From Atlanticothrix silvestris CENA357 (GTDB lineage: Bacteria > Cyanobacteriota > Cyanobacteriia > Cyanobacteriales > Nostocaceae), in NCBI RefSeq assembly GCF_016056295.1, contig NZ_JAECZB010000080.1:1-64000 (forward strand): DNA of 64,000 bases, read 5' to 3'. Shown here piece after piece: positions 9,460 to 18,730 of the stretch (position 1 is its first letter; each line of letters begins with the position of its first letter). The notes beneath the pieces are model-generated. The model was not told the DNA's origin, searched no databases, and worked only from the letters and a program-made list of their open reading frames with translations. The translations under genes were made by a program, and so were the position numbers.

Positions 9460-9828
9460 TCAAACTTTCAATTTCTGACGTTCGTAAATCAGCTTCAACT
9501 CTTCTTGGTTTTGCCAAGCCCACTCTGCCAAACCTGCAATCGGTTCAATCAACTTTTCACCAAAGGGAGTCAGGTTATATTCCACTTTGGGCGGCACAAT
9601 TGGATACACAGTTCGATTAACAACACCAGCTGACTCCAACCTTCTTAGGGTTTGTGTCAGCATTTTTTTTGATATTCCAGGAATTCGACGTTGAAAATCA
9701 GTATATCGCTTAGTACCAGAAGATAGGAGATAGAGTACTGGCGGTGTCCATTTATCTCCTACTAAATCCAGCATCTGCCGCATAGGACAGTTTGCACCCA
9801 GGAGTATTTGCTTATTGTTGGGAACCAT
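9460..9828 (-). CDS. HxlR-family transcriptional regulator
   Basis: A 122-residue winged-helix regulator. CPMRQMLDLVGDKWTPPVLYLL at the N-terminus, RYTDFQRRIPGISKKMLTQTLR as recognition region, and the wing ending VEYNLTPFGEKL are diagnostic of HxlR. The N-terminal Cys (PxxCPM) is the residue used as a redox or electrophile sensor in some members. It is divergent from the SDR gene at 9919 with a 90-base shared promoter region, so it most likely regulates that gene and itself. Confidence 0.92.
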   Translation of the reverse strand: MVPNNKQILLGANCPMRQMLDLVGDKWTPPVLYLLSSGTKRYTDFQRRIPGISKKMLTQTLRRLESAGVVNRTVYPIVPPKVEYNLTPFGEKLIEPIAGLAEWAWQNQEELKLIYERQKLKV

Positions 9829-9918
9829 GAGGTAACTATATCACCAGAAAGTTCCTTCTTGTAAAGAAGAACCCAAATCAGGCACACTGCTTTAGTTAGC
9901 GAAAATGGAGAGATTTGG

Positions 9919-10674
9919 ATGAAACCGTTAGAAAACAAAGTTGCCCTTGTTACTGGTGGTACTTCTGGAATTGGGCGGACTACTGCGATCGCTTTTGCTC
10001 ATGCAGGTGCCAAAGTTGTTGTAGTCGGACGACGAGAAGAAGAAGGCAGTGAAACCGTCAGCTTGATTCATCAGGTAGGAAGTGAAGGTTTATTTGTGAA
10101 AGCTGATGTCTCTCAAGAAGCAGACATAGAAGCAACCATTGCCGCTGTTGTCAATAAGTTTGGTAGGCTTGATATCGCCTTTAATAATGCGGGGTTGCTG
10201 GGTGAAAATGCCTTGCTGGCAGAGCAAACAGAGCAAACTTATGACCGGGTTTTTGGAGTCAATGTCAAGGGAGTTTTTCTCTGTATGAAGCATGAAATTA
10301 CCCAGATGTTGGCTCAAGGTAATGGTGGAGCAATTGTCAATACATCCTCCATCAATGGTTTTCGTCCTTTAGCACCTGGCTTATCGATTTATGATGCCTC
10401 TAAAACAGCTGTGGTGATGCTGACAAAAGCCGCAGCCCTAGAATATGCCTCACAAAAAATTCGGATAAATGCGATCGCACCAGGGCCAATTGAAACGGAA
10501 ATGCTCAGTCAGGCGACTGGCGGTAATACCAAAGCTTTTGAGAATTTTGTTCCCGCCGGACGTTTGGGCAAACCCGATGACATTGCTAATGCTGTGATCT
10601 GGTTGTCTTCTGATGCTACCAATTTTGTCAATGGACATACCCTGGCTGTGGATGGCGGATTACTGGCGGCGTGA
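9919..10674 (+). CDS. SDR-family oxidoreductase
   Basis: A classical short-chain dehydrogenase of 251 residues. It has the cofactor motif TGGTSGIG (14-21), NNAG, catalytic Ser in NTSSIN, and YDASK with Tyr/Lys. The C-terminal NGHTLAVDGGLL is the usual SDR ending. The R following the glycine motif (VVGRREEE) suggests NADP(H). The substrate is unknown. It is divergent from an HxlR regulator and followed 58 bases later by a second SDR-like gene in the same direction, so the two probably form one regulated unit. Confidence 0.9.
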   Translation: MKPLENKVALVTGGTSGIGRTTAIAFAHAGAKVVVVGRREEEGSETVSLIHQVGSEGLFVKADVSQEADIEATIAAVVNKFGRLDIAFNNAGLLGENALLAEQTEQTYDRVFGVNVKGVFLCMKHEITQMLAQGNGGAIVNTSSINGFRPLAPGLSIYDASKTAVVMLTKAAALEYASQKIRINAIAPGPIETEMLSQATGGNTKAFENFVPAGRLGKPDDIANAVIWLSSDATNFVNGHTLAVDGGLLAA

Positions 10675-10732
10675 TCACTGCTTTACTTTCTCAATGTGCG
10701 TTTTCGTAAAAACAATAGATGCAGGAGCAATC

Positions 10733-11455
10733 ATGAGTCAACTAGAGAACAAAGTTGCATTAATTCTTGGTGGTGCAGGCAATGTAGGAGAAGGCATTGT
10801 GAGAGCATTTCTCAAAGCAGGTGCCATAGTAGCTGTGCCGTCCCGTAAAGTCGAAAAACTAGAAGAACTACGCACTTATTTAGGTGAACTTGCACAAGGC
10901 GATCGCTTTATTCCCATTGTGGGAGAAATTGGTCAAATTGATAGTGCCGAAAGTATTCGTGACCAACTGCTTAAACAATTTGGAAGGCTTGATGCTGTGG
11001 TTGCTTCCCTTGGCGGCTGGTGGTTTGGTAACAGACCTTTGACTGAAGTCTCAATCGCAGAATGGCAACAATATTTAGATAGTAATTTAACGAGTCACTT
11101 CATCGCCGCCCGTACCTTTCTACCTATTCTTCAAGAACGCAAAGGTGCTAGCTATACCTTGATTGGAGGAGCCGCAGCCGAAGTACCGATTCCCAATGTT
11201 AGCCCTGTGAGCATTTCTGCTGCTGGACAGTTGATGTTAGCTCAGGTGTTGATGCAGGAAAATAAAGGTAGTACTATCCGAATTAATGAAGTCATTGTTC
11301 ATAGCTGGGTGGCAACTCGCAGCAGCAAAGAGCGCAGTCAACCTACCTGGATTACTGCTGATGACATTGGCGAATTTACAGCTTGGCTTGCTTCTGACGC
11401 AGCATCTATGGTGAATAGTAGTCTCCTACGCTTGTATGAAAAGCCTGCAACTTAA
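10733..11455 (+). CDS. SDR-fold protein lacking the catalytic Tyr-Lys pair
   Basis: The start chosen is ATG 10733 (MSQLENKVALILGG), preceded by aggagc. A longer open frame begins at 10613, inside the upstream gene. The 240 residues keep the glycine-rich cofactor loop GGAGNVGEG and a full Rossmann layout. Where SDRs have YxxxK, this protein reads SPVSISAAGQLML, so no Tyr or Lys is at the active-site position. The usual catalytic Ser region is GGAAAEV. It may be a cofactor-binding or structural partner of the preceding SDR, or use different chemistry. Confidence 0.8.
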   Translation: MSQLENKVALILGGAGNVGEGIVRAFLKAGAIVAVPSRKVEKLEELRTYLGELAQGDRFIPIVGEIGQIDSAESIRDQLLKQFGRLDAVVASLGGWWFGNRPLTEVSIAEWQQYLDSNLTSHFIAARTFLPILQERKGASYTLIGGAAAEVPIPNVSPVSISAAGQLMLAQVLMQENKGSTIRINEVIVHSWVATRSSKERSQPTWITADDIGEFTAWLASDAASMVNSSLLRLYEKPAT

Positions 11456-11597
11456 CGATAAAGTTGCACCTAGAGTGGCTACTCTACCTACATACACTTT
11501 GCAAACATAAAAGATTACACCTTTTCTTAAGGGACTTCCAAAAAATAAAATACTTAACTACATAATTATTGCTTGGAAGTCCCATAGAGAAGTGCTA

Positions 11598-14500
11598 CTA
11601 GCGTAGATAAGATGAGACACAAGTTGGAGTTGTTTTAGTTTCTAACTCTTCAATTTTCAATCCTTCTGTGGGGGGTGGATCATTTAATCGCCGATTTCGT
11701 TTAATATTGGGAGCTTCAGGCGTTAAATACAGGATACCTTTGTAAATCAATTCATAGAGCCAATCTTGGTTAATTGCCGTTGCATAGGCTGCCCATGTAG
11801 GCTGACATTGATTGACATCCTGCAAAAGACGATACATTTGCTCACTAATAGGATAAGTAGTGAAATAAGGGTTATTTGCAGAAAACAATTCAATTTGACG
11901 CTCTCCAGTTTTGGGACTAGTCTCTAATCGGAATCGTAAATCAGGAGACAACGCCAGAAAGTAATTATGGATTTGCTGTGCTTCTAGTAATTGCCGTTGC
12001 TGGAAATACTTCTGCACTTGCTGGTGAATTGGCTGATGAGGATTGTGGATGGTACGGCTGTAATAGGAGCTTGTATGAGTAGCATTGACTCGACAGATGA
12101 GAATATATCCAAAGTTAACCGCTTGTAAACCTTTAGTATGGAAGTTCTGGAGCCACTGATCTAACTCAATATTGTATTGCTCCAAGGTTTGATTAAAAGC
12201 CGTATGACAGTGGGGAACTGAGAACAGAATATCATTGCGATCGGCAGTACTGAGAACTAATTTGTGGGCAAGTCCTCCTTGCCACCAGCGTTCTAGTTTA
12301 GACTCATACTCTTGGAGATTTACCAGATCTGTAACAATAAACAGCCTGCCATCAGGTGTAAGATTTTTGGCACTCTCAGAAATGATCCGAGCCAAAATCT
12401 CTTCACCGTCTTCACCTCCATCTCGGAAGCGACATTGTTCATTAGGACTGGGAACAAAGGGAGGATTTGCCAGAATCGTATCGAAGTTACCAGAGACTGC
12501 TTCGTAAAGATTGCCCAGATAAAATTGAGTATTAGATACTCCATTGAGTTGAGCGTTAAACCTGGCAAAACGAATTGCTCTTGGGTTAATATCAACTCCC
12601 ACGACTTCTTTGGCATAACGACTGGCTACTAAGCTTTGAATGCCACTACCACAACAGAGATCCAAAACTCGATTTGCTAGATATTGGGGAGCAGTGTAAA
12701 CTAATCCCATACTATCCATGCCTACGTACATCACAGCATCCTCATCAAAGTGATCTTCTGCCAGAATCATGTAACGATGATCTGTAGCTAGATACAACCC
12801 CGCGACAGCAAATAAATCAACTCGTGATTTCCAATCTTCGCCGCAATGAATCAACATACCCAAGCTACATAGGGTTGAGAATAATTCATTACCAAAAATT
12901 TCTTGTAGTCTGGCTTGTTTCAGTACTCCCCGCAGTAGGAATAGACGAATCAAGTCTCCCAATATGGATTGGGGTAGTCGATAGCGATCGTAATAGTGTA
13001 GATATGTCGGCTCAATTTGTTGCTGTGATGTTACGCCTAGCAATTGACAAATATTAGATTCGTTGTAGCCTGCTTGCTGTAGACATTCATATAGGTTGCG
13101 TAGAATACATCGGGCAGAGAAGTTTTCACTCTCAAAAGGTGCAAAGGTTTGGTTTGATGCTGGGGGTAAAGATGAATCTTGAGGTAATGGTTTAAGGTAG
13201 GGATACGCAGGTTCTAATCTGTAAATCTGGAGCTGTTGGGTTGCCCATGCAATTTTTTGTGTAAATTCCAAGTTAGTCAAACACAAATCGACTCGCATTT
13301 GTTCCAGGGAACTATCAGATGCATTCAGAACCGCTAGCAATAGCTGAAGTTCTGCAAAGGTGTAGTTTGAGGAGCGTACTTGTTGTTTGAGATCAACCAG
13401 CGTAGATTTACTAAGAGGATTGAGTAGCAGAATTACATCGCTAGAAAGCTTGGTCTGCAAGGAATTGTAAAAGGGAGTTTCCGGAAAGAGTACACTTGTT
13501 TCTTTGTATTGAGCGCCTTCAGCAGACAATATTTGTAACTCTTCAAAAGACCAGGGGCAATCAACGGTTTGGTCAAAAAATAATGCTCGATCAAGCTTTG
13601 CCATTAAATCAGTAACATCGGGGACATCAGAGGGAAGTCCATGAGGAAGAGTAATATCACCAACTTTTGCTAAGTGATCTTCATAGCTACGAACAGGAAC
13701 ATGTCGTTTGGAGATCCAGACGTTCTCGATCGCTAAATAATCAATATCTGTTCCCAAAAAAGTTGCGATCGCCTCTAGGGGAGTTTCGACAATCGGTTGT
13801 CCTGCGACATTAAAGCTGGTATTGAGTAATACAGGCGGCCCCTGTCGTTCTTCTACTAGTTTGTAGCAAAGTCTATAAAAGTAGGGATTTGCCTGATCGG
13901 TTACTGTTTGCACCCGTCCTGTACCATCAACATGGGTAATAGCTGGCAGTAGTTCCTGAAATTCAGCTTTGATTGGCGGTACGAGGAGCATAAAAGGTGA
14001 TGCAACCTGTTGCTCAAACACTTGGGAAACGGCTTCTAGGGGAATGACTGGTGCGAAGGGACGAAATGCTTCACGAAACTTGACCCTCATATTCAGAATA
14101 TCTTTCATCCGTTTAAAGGTAGGGTCAGCCATGATCGACCGATGTCCTAACGCTCGTGGCCCATACTCTGCACCGCCTTCAAAGCGAGCAACAATACTGC
14201 CTTGTCCCAATACTTGAGCAGTACGAGTAATCATCTCATCTGGTGTTAATTCCTCGACCTCGACTGAATCTTGAAAGTGTCGAATTGCTTGAGAGATTTG
14301 CTTTGAGCCATAATGGCGGCCAAGGGTTGCCTTAGTTAGGGATACTCGCTTTTGTCCGCCGCCTAGGGTATTGTATGCCCATAAGGCACAACCAGCCGCT
14401 ATCCCACTATCGCCTGCTGCTGGAAAAATAAAGATATCATCCAGTTGGAGTTGCCGTAATAATTCGTAGTTGGCAACAGAATTTAAGCCCACGCCACCAG

Positions 14501-15386
14501 CAATACAGAGCTTTTTCAGTCCAGTTCGCTTAATTGCCAGACTGACAATATGCAGCAATGCTTGCTCTAGTTCTTTTTGGACTTTATAAGCCAAGTCAAC
14601 TAGATAAGGACGAAGATAAGGTTTGCCTTCTTTGTTGTCATAGCGTTTTTCTAGTGCGGCTACTTCCAAAAAAATATCGTAGGCAGAAATTTTCAGGCTA
14701 AAAGACTCTTCTGTTGTTTGAATCCAAGAATGCCAATTAGGCTGATTTTTCCCAAAGGGCGCTAAACCCATGAGTTTTCCTGCCTCTGCGTGCTGAATCT
14801 TGTCTCCGACTTGAGTCACAAACCCAGCCTTGCGCGTGATGTACTCATAAACAAAGCCGAGGGTAGAGAGTTGAGCCAAGTGAGCTGCAACCATCTCACT
14901 ATGTAGTGTGGTAATTGTTTGGCCTCTGCCTTCATAGAGGGTATAAGATTCTGTGCAATGAGCAGAGGTAGTGCTACCTGTTGCATCCACCGCTAAGATC
15001 AGCGCTTGGTCAAATCCTGAAGGCCAGTAAGCTGAGTAAGCATGAGCCAAGTGATGGCTGGGAATTCGCATCACCTTATCTATAATTTCAGCAGGTAATA
15101 CTCGACGCAAAATGTCGGGGGCACAGTCATGACCAGGCATGTTAGCGGTAATTGTTGCTAAATCACTCAGGGTGATGTTGCAGGCATCCAAACAGTAACG
15201 CATGGCTTCTGCCGGAATTTGCATTTGTGCAGCCACACCAGGAGCATGAAGCATATAGCCAGGGCTATATTTGTGGCGATCAAGTCGTTCTTGCTCAATT
15301 GCGACTACAATTTCACCATCCTTGGCGATCGCAACTGAACGTTCATGTCCTAAATTCATTCCCATGTGGTATTGTGTCATTTCCAT
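11598..15386 (-). CDS. Carbamoyltransferase (NodU/TobZ type) fused to a SAM methyltransferase
   Basis: This 1262-residue protein has three parts. Residues 1 to about 590 are a complete NodU/CmcH/TobZ carbamoyltransferase: LGHERSVAIAKDG, HHLAHAYSAYWPSGF, GDKIQHAEAGKLMGLAPFG, AGGVGLNSVANYEL, GGAEYGPRALGHRSI and LLNTSFNVAGQPIVETP. About 600-880 is helical and unrecognised. About 880-1080 is a class I methyltransferase with motif I VLDLCCGSG (around 907) and NPPF (around 973), the latter typical of HemK/PrmC-like and small-molecule N-methylases. The C-terminal 170 residues are unrecognised. The start carries a strong Shine-Dalgarno (gaggaggt in mRNA sense). It stands alone, convergent with the SDR pair. 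A tailoring enzyme that carbamoylates and methylates one metabolite is inferred. Confidence 0.88.
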   Translation of the reverse strand: MEMTQYHMGMNLGHERSVAIAKDGEIVVAIEQERLDRHKYSPGYMLHAPGVAAQMQIPAEAMRYCLDACNITLSDLATITANMPGHDCAPDILRRVLPAEIIDKVMRIPSHHLAHAYSAYWPSGFDQALILAVDATGSTTSAHCTESYTLYEGRGQTITTLHSEMVAAHLAQLSTLGFVYEYITRKAGFVTQVGDKIQHAEAGKLMGLAPFGKNQPNWHSWIQTTEESFSLKISAYDIFLEVAALEKRYDNKEGKPYLRPYLVDLAYKVQKELEQALLHIVSLAIKRTGLKKLCIAGGVGLNSVANYELLRQLQLDDIFIFPAAGDSGIAAGCALWAYNTLGGGQKRVSLTKATLGRHYGSKQISQAIRHFQDSVEVEELTPDEMITRTAQVLGQGSIVARFEGGAEYGPRALGHRSIMADPTFKRMKDILNMRVKFREAFRPFAPVIPLEAVSQVFEQQVASPFMLLVPPIKAEFQELLPAITHVDGTGRVQTVTDQANPYFYRLCYKLVEERQGPPVLLNTSFNVAGQPIVETPLEAIATFLGTDIDYLAIENVWISKRHVPVRSYEDHLAKVGDITLPHGLPSDVPDVTDLMAKLDRALFFDQTVDCPWSFEELQILSAEGAQYKETSVLFPETPFYNSLQTKLSSDVILLLNPLSKSTLVDLKQQVRSSNYTFAELQLLLAVLNASDSSLEQMRVDLCLTNLEFTQKIAWATQQLQIYRLEPAYPYLKPLPQDSSLPPASNQTFAPFESENFSARCILRNLYECLQQAGYNESNICQLLGVTSQQQIEPTYLHYYDRYRLPQSILGDLIRLFLLRGVLKQARLQEIFGNELFSTLCSLGMLIHCGEDWKSRVDLFAVAGLYLATDHRYMILAEDHFDEDAVMYVGMDSMGLVYTAPQYLANRVLDLCCGSGIQSLVASRYAKEVVGVDINPRAIRFARFNAQLNGVSNTQFYLGNLYEAVSGNFDTILANPPFVPSPNEQCRFRDGGEDGEEILARIISESAKNLTPDGRLFIVTDLVNLQEYESKLERWWQGGLAHKLVLSTADRNDILFSVPHCHTAFNQTLEQYNIELDQWLQNFHTKGLQAVNFGYILICRVNATHTSSYYSRTIHNPHQPIHQQVQKYFQQRQLLEAQQIHNYFLALSPDLRFRLETSPKTGERQIELFSANNPYFTTYPISEQMYRLLQDVNQCQPTWAAYATAINQDWLYELIYKGILYLTPEAPNIKRNRRLNDPPPTEGLKIEELETKTTPTCVSSYLR

Positions 15387-15513
15387 ACCTCCTCACTCCA
15401 TAACTGCTAAAGCGAATATTTCTGTTTAACCATTCCCAACAAAAAATGTTGATTAAATTGCCATCAGGAGTAAAGTGAATGGTTTTTACTCCCTACCTGG
15501 GTAAAATTAGGTT

Positions 15514-17046
15514 TTAATGTAAAAGCGCGATCGGCAATTTCATCAAGAATTCTGTTCCCTGCTCTAACTCTGAAGCACACTCCAACACCCCGCCATGTTT
15601 CTCTACAACTATTTGGTAACTAATAGAAAGCCCTAAACCTGTACCTTTACCCACGGGTTTTGTGCTAAAGAATGGATCAAAAATTCGCTTTCTAGTTTCT
15701 TCGCTCATGCCAGTACCATTGTCAATAATCCGAATCACCACACAATGATCACCAACGGCTTCGGTGTAAATCCGAATCATGGGTGTAAAGCAGCATAATT
15801 CTGGATTTTCTCTATTGATTGTCTCACTGATACAGCGAGTCCTAATTGCATCAATTGCATTGCTCAACAAATTCATAAACACCTGATTCAGTTGTCCGGC
15901 ATAGCACTCTACCAATGGCAATTTACTGTATTCTTTAATCACCTGAATATGGTTATTTACTCCCTTCAGACGACTTTGTAAAATCATTAAAGTACTATTA
16001 ATTCCTTCATGGATATCCACAGGTTTGATCTCTGCTTCATCTAGGCGAGAAAAATTGCGAAGTGATAGGACAATTTCACGAATTCGCTCTGCCCCCATTT
16101 CCATAGAGAAGATGATTTTTGGTAGGTCAGATAGCAGGAAATTTAGATCTATTTTCCGAATTTTTTCCTGAATATCTGGTACTGCTTCAGTATAATGTTG
16201 GTCATAGAGACTGATTAAATCTAGTAAATCTTTAATATATGCATTTGCATGAATAATATTGCCGTAAATAAAGTTAACCGGGTTATTAATTTCATGGGCA
16301 ATTCCAGCAACTAACTGTCCTAGACTCGACATTTTTTCTGCATGAAGCAGTTTGGCTTGGGTTTGTTTAAGTTCTTCTAAAGTTGCTTCTAATTGTTGTT
16401 TTTGCTGCTTCAACTGCTCTTTTGATTCCAAAAGTGTTGCTTCTGTTTGCTTACGTTCCCGATTCTCAACGCGCAGCTGTTCAATTCGCATTTGTAATGC
16501 TTCGTTGGCCTCTTTGAGAGCCGCTTGTGTCCGCTTTCGATCAGTAATATTTGTTAAAGAACCACAAATTTCTCCCTGAGCTTCGGAACGAGCTGATAAC
16601 TCTAACCAGATGATCTCTGCATTTTTATGATGAAATCGTAATTCCCAACACGCAAGATCTTGTTGGGTATCCATTTGAGTCAGAAAATTTAGCCAGCGCT
16701 GTCGATCTTCAGCATGGAGATAGTCATCTATAGGGCGGTTCAAACATTCTGGCGCGCTATATCCTAAAGTAAGTGTCCAAGCTTTATTCAAAAGAGTTAT
16801 ATTACCTGCTTTATCACACTTAAATACAATTTCGCGTAGATTCTCAACTAATTCTCGGTAACGTCGTTCTGATTCGGATATTTGCTCAATTAAACGATAC
16901 TGGATCTGCGTATGCAGTTCATTTTCAGCTAAAAAATCTGATTTCATAAACGTTTTTATTTGGATGATATGACAGGTGTAATTGAATGCTCTCTCGCTAT
17001 CATGCCAAAACACTTTCTCTAAATTGCCCCTGATTTTAAAAATCAA
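15514..17046 (-). CDS. PAS-domain sensor histidine kinase
   Basis: A soluble kinase of up to 510 residues. The likely start is the internal ATG at 16947 (MKSDFLAENELHTQ), giving 477. Order from the long start: PAS domain (about 60-170, YRELVENLREIVFKCDKAGNITLLNKAW), a coiled coil (about 170-240, rich in KQQKQQLEATLEELKQTQ), the phosphoacceptor region GQLVAGIAHEINNP with H251, N-box NLLSNAIDAI, and the ATP lid [33 protein letters not shown]. There is no transmembrane segment and no adjacent response regulator. The transmitter is paralogous to that of the kinase at 49735-53040. Confidence 0.93.
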   Translation of the reverse strand: MIFKIRGNLEKVFWHDSERAFNYTCHIIQIKTFMKSDFLAENELHTQIQYRLIEQISESERRYRELVENLREIVFKCDKAGNITLLNKAWTLTLGYSAPECLNRPIDDYLHAEDRQRWLNFLTQMDTQQDLACWELRFHHKNAEIIWLELSARSEAQGEICGSLTNITDRKRTQAALKEANEALQMRIEQLRVENRERKQTEATLLESKEQLKQQKQQLEATLEELKQTQAKLLHAEKMSSLGQLVAGIAHEINNPVNFIYGNIIHANAYIKDLLDLISLYDQHYTEAVPDIQEKIRKIDLNFLLSDLPKIIFSMEMGAERIREIVLSLRNFSRLDEAEIKPVDIHEGINSTLMILQSRLKGVNNHIQVIKEYSKLPLVECYAGQLNQVFMNLLSNAIDAIRTRCISETINRENPELCCFTPMIRIYTEAVGDHCVVIRIIDNGTGMSEETRKRIFDPFFSTKPVGKGTGLGLSISYQIVVEKHGGVLECASELEQGTEFLMKLPIALLH

Positions 17047-17199
17047 CAGCTATCCATGCTGGTTTAGAGTAATATGTTTATGTCCGAGACATACTTCATT
17101 CAATAAAAAAACGCAATAATTTAACGTGATTATTATGCGAATAAAGTCACGTTTAAAAACATTATTGTTAGAAAAAATTATCCTGTGATCAATTTAATT

Positions 17200-17871
17200 T
17201 TATGCGGTAACTGTTAGCTCTAGCCGCCTAAGTAGTTCTATGTGAGTCATTACCTCTGCATAAAGCGGAAAAATATTGCCACAGTAAAACTCTTGCTCAA
17301 ACACAGTACGAGCTGAAGTACAATCAGATAAAATTGTCACGTGGTAGCCTTTTTCATGAGCAGATCTGCCTGTAGAATCAATACATATAGATGTAACAGC
17401 ACCTGCTAGAACCACATCTGTGATTTTTCGTTGTTTAAGAACTTCACCTAAATTTGTATTGATGAATGCATTAAATCCTCGCTTACCAGGTATCTCCTGA
17501 ATTCTGTCTTGGAAGGAGTATAATTCTTCAATTGTCTCTGAGCCTGGAGTTCCCATCTGGAAAGCATTTACTTCTTTGATAGTTTTAAGGATACCAATCG
17601 GCTCTATTAATTCTTCATAGTTAGGTGTAAAAAATATAGGAGTCGTGACGATTAATGCAGGTGTAGAGGCAAGATGTTGAAGAAGATGAACTGTGTTTGA
17701 TATTACATTTGTAACCTTGGATGATTCTTCAACTACTCCATATAAAATACCATTTGGTGAAAAGTAGTCATTTTGATATCCAATGAGAATAAGTGCTGTT
17801 GTTTGAGATTCCATGAGTGCATTTATGAGGTTAATGTAAAACAAAAAAATTGGTTTGCTTATTTTCATCAT
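17200..17871 (-). CDS. Isochorismatase-like cysteine hydrolase
   Basis: The first ATG gives 223 residues. The ATG at 17814 (MESQTTALILIGYQNDYFS) fits the family start better, because this fold begins directly with the strand carrying the catalytic Asp. The Asp-Lys-Cys triad is visible as QNDYF, PGKRGFNAF and SICIDSTGRSA. Members hydrolyse isochorismate, nicotinamide or other amides. The substrate here is not predictable. No siderophore or NAD genes are adjacent. Confidence 0.88.
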   Translation of the reverse strand: MMKISKPIFLFYINLINALMESQTTALILIGYQNDYFSPNGILYGVVEESSKVTNVISNTVHLLQHLASTPALIVTTPIFFTPNYEELIEPIGILKTIKEVNAFQMGTPGSETIEELYSFQDRIQEIPGKRGFNAFINTNLGEVLKQRKITDVVLAGAVTSICIDSTGRSAHEKGYHVTILSDCTSARTVFEQEFYCGNIFPLYAEVMTHIELLRRLELTVTA

Positions 17872-18730
17872 ATTGGTAACTAGCCATTAAATGTATTAAT
17901 TGCTACATTGATTGTTTGTGTAGTCAATAATAAAACGCTGCCAGTCGCTATCAGTAAGATTTTACTAATTGTCTCCTATAACCTAAATCAGTAATTTCTT
18001 TGAAGTTCGGTAATGGTTGTATTAAGTTTCTACAAAGTTGAGTTGAATGTATGGCGCTAAAGTCATATCCTATGAGTGAATAAAAAAAACTACACAGAAA
18101 TGGGTGAAGATTTTTCTTTAGCGCTTATGAATAAATTCAGTATGTAACAGTTATGCTTTTCTCAAGAATTGCTATATACAAACTTTCGATTTTGAATACT
18201 ACTTATTTAGGTTTTAGCATTAGCTAGCTTGATTGCTAATGTTGGTTGTACTAGTTTTTATTTATTTGCTTATTTTGTGGCTAAAATATTTGAAAATAAA
18301 TATGGTGAAGCATAACTCGAATAACGATGCGTGAAAACAGAAATACAAAAATAATCTTTAGAGCGATTACAATGACTTTACTGGTTATCTCCTCAAGCGT
18401 CTGGGGTCTTACGCCAGTCGCCTCAAGCGCTAACACCAAGGCGCTGCCTCTCCAAGTGGAGCGACTGGCGTAGGCTAGGGGGAGCAATATAAGTGCTTAA
18501 AGCCACAGCCAACCACTTTTCAAACAACTTGTCAAAAGCGATCGCCTAAAACTTGAGTAACAAGCACTCAAAGCCAAAAAACTCAGCTTTTGAGGTTTTG
18601 GTATATATGAAATGGATTTTTTACAATTTTATAATTGGCTGTTATATTAATTTTCAAAAACATTGAAACTTTTATACTTAAAATAAGTTATAAATATAAA
18701 TCCGATAAAATATCCAATCCCTTATAACTT
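17872..18730. other. Gene-poor AT-rich interval with one structured repeat
   Basis: About 860 bases between the isochorismatase and methyltransferase genes show no convincing ORF. The short open frame at 18281-18487 (minus) lies over a GC-rich repeat and has no family resemblance. The one notable element is the palindromic repeat at 18410-18472. Confidence 0.6.
18410..18472. repeat. Cloverleaf-like palindromic repeat
   Basis: Perfect 12-base outer arms, TACGCCAGTCGC (18410-18421) and GCGACTGGCGTA (18461-18472), enclose two inner hairpins. These are AGCGC/GCGCT (18426-18430 with 18441-18445) and CTCCA/TGGAG (18450-18454 with 18457-18461, sharing one base with the outer arm). The GC content stands out from the AT-rich surroundings. 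It resembles a mobile palindromic repeat. It does not have tRNA features. Confidence 0.75.

Noticed and set aside
18281-18487. 68-codon minus-strand frame
   Set aside because: It spans the cloverleaf repeat and has no supporting start signal.
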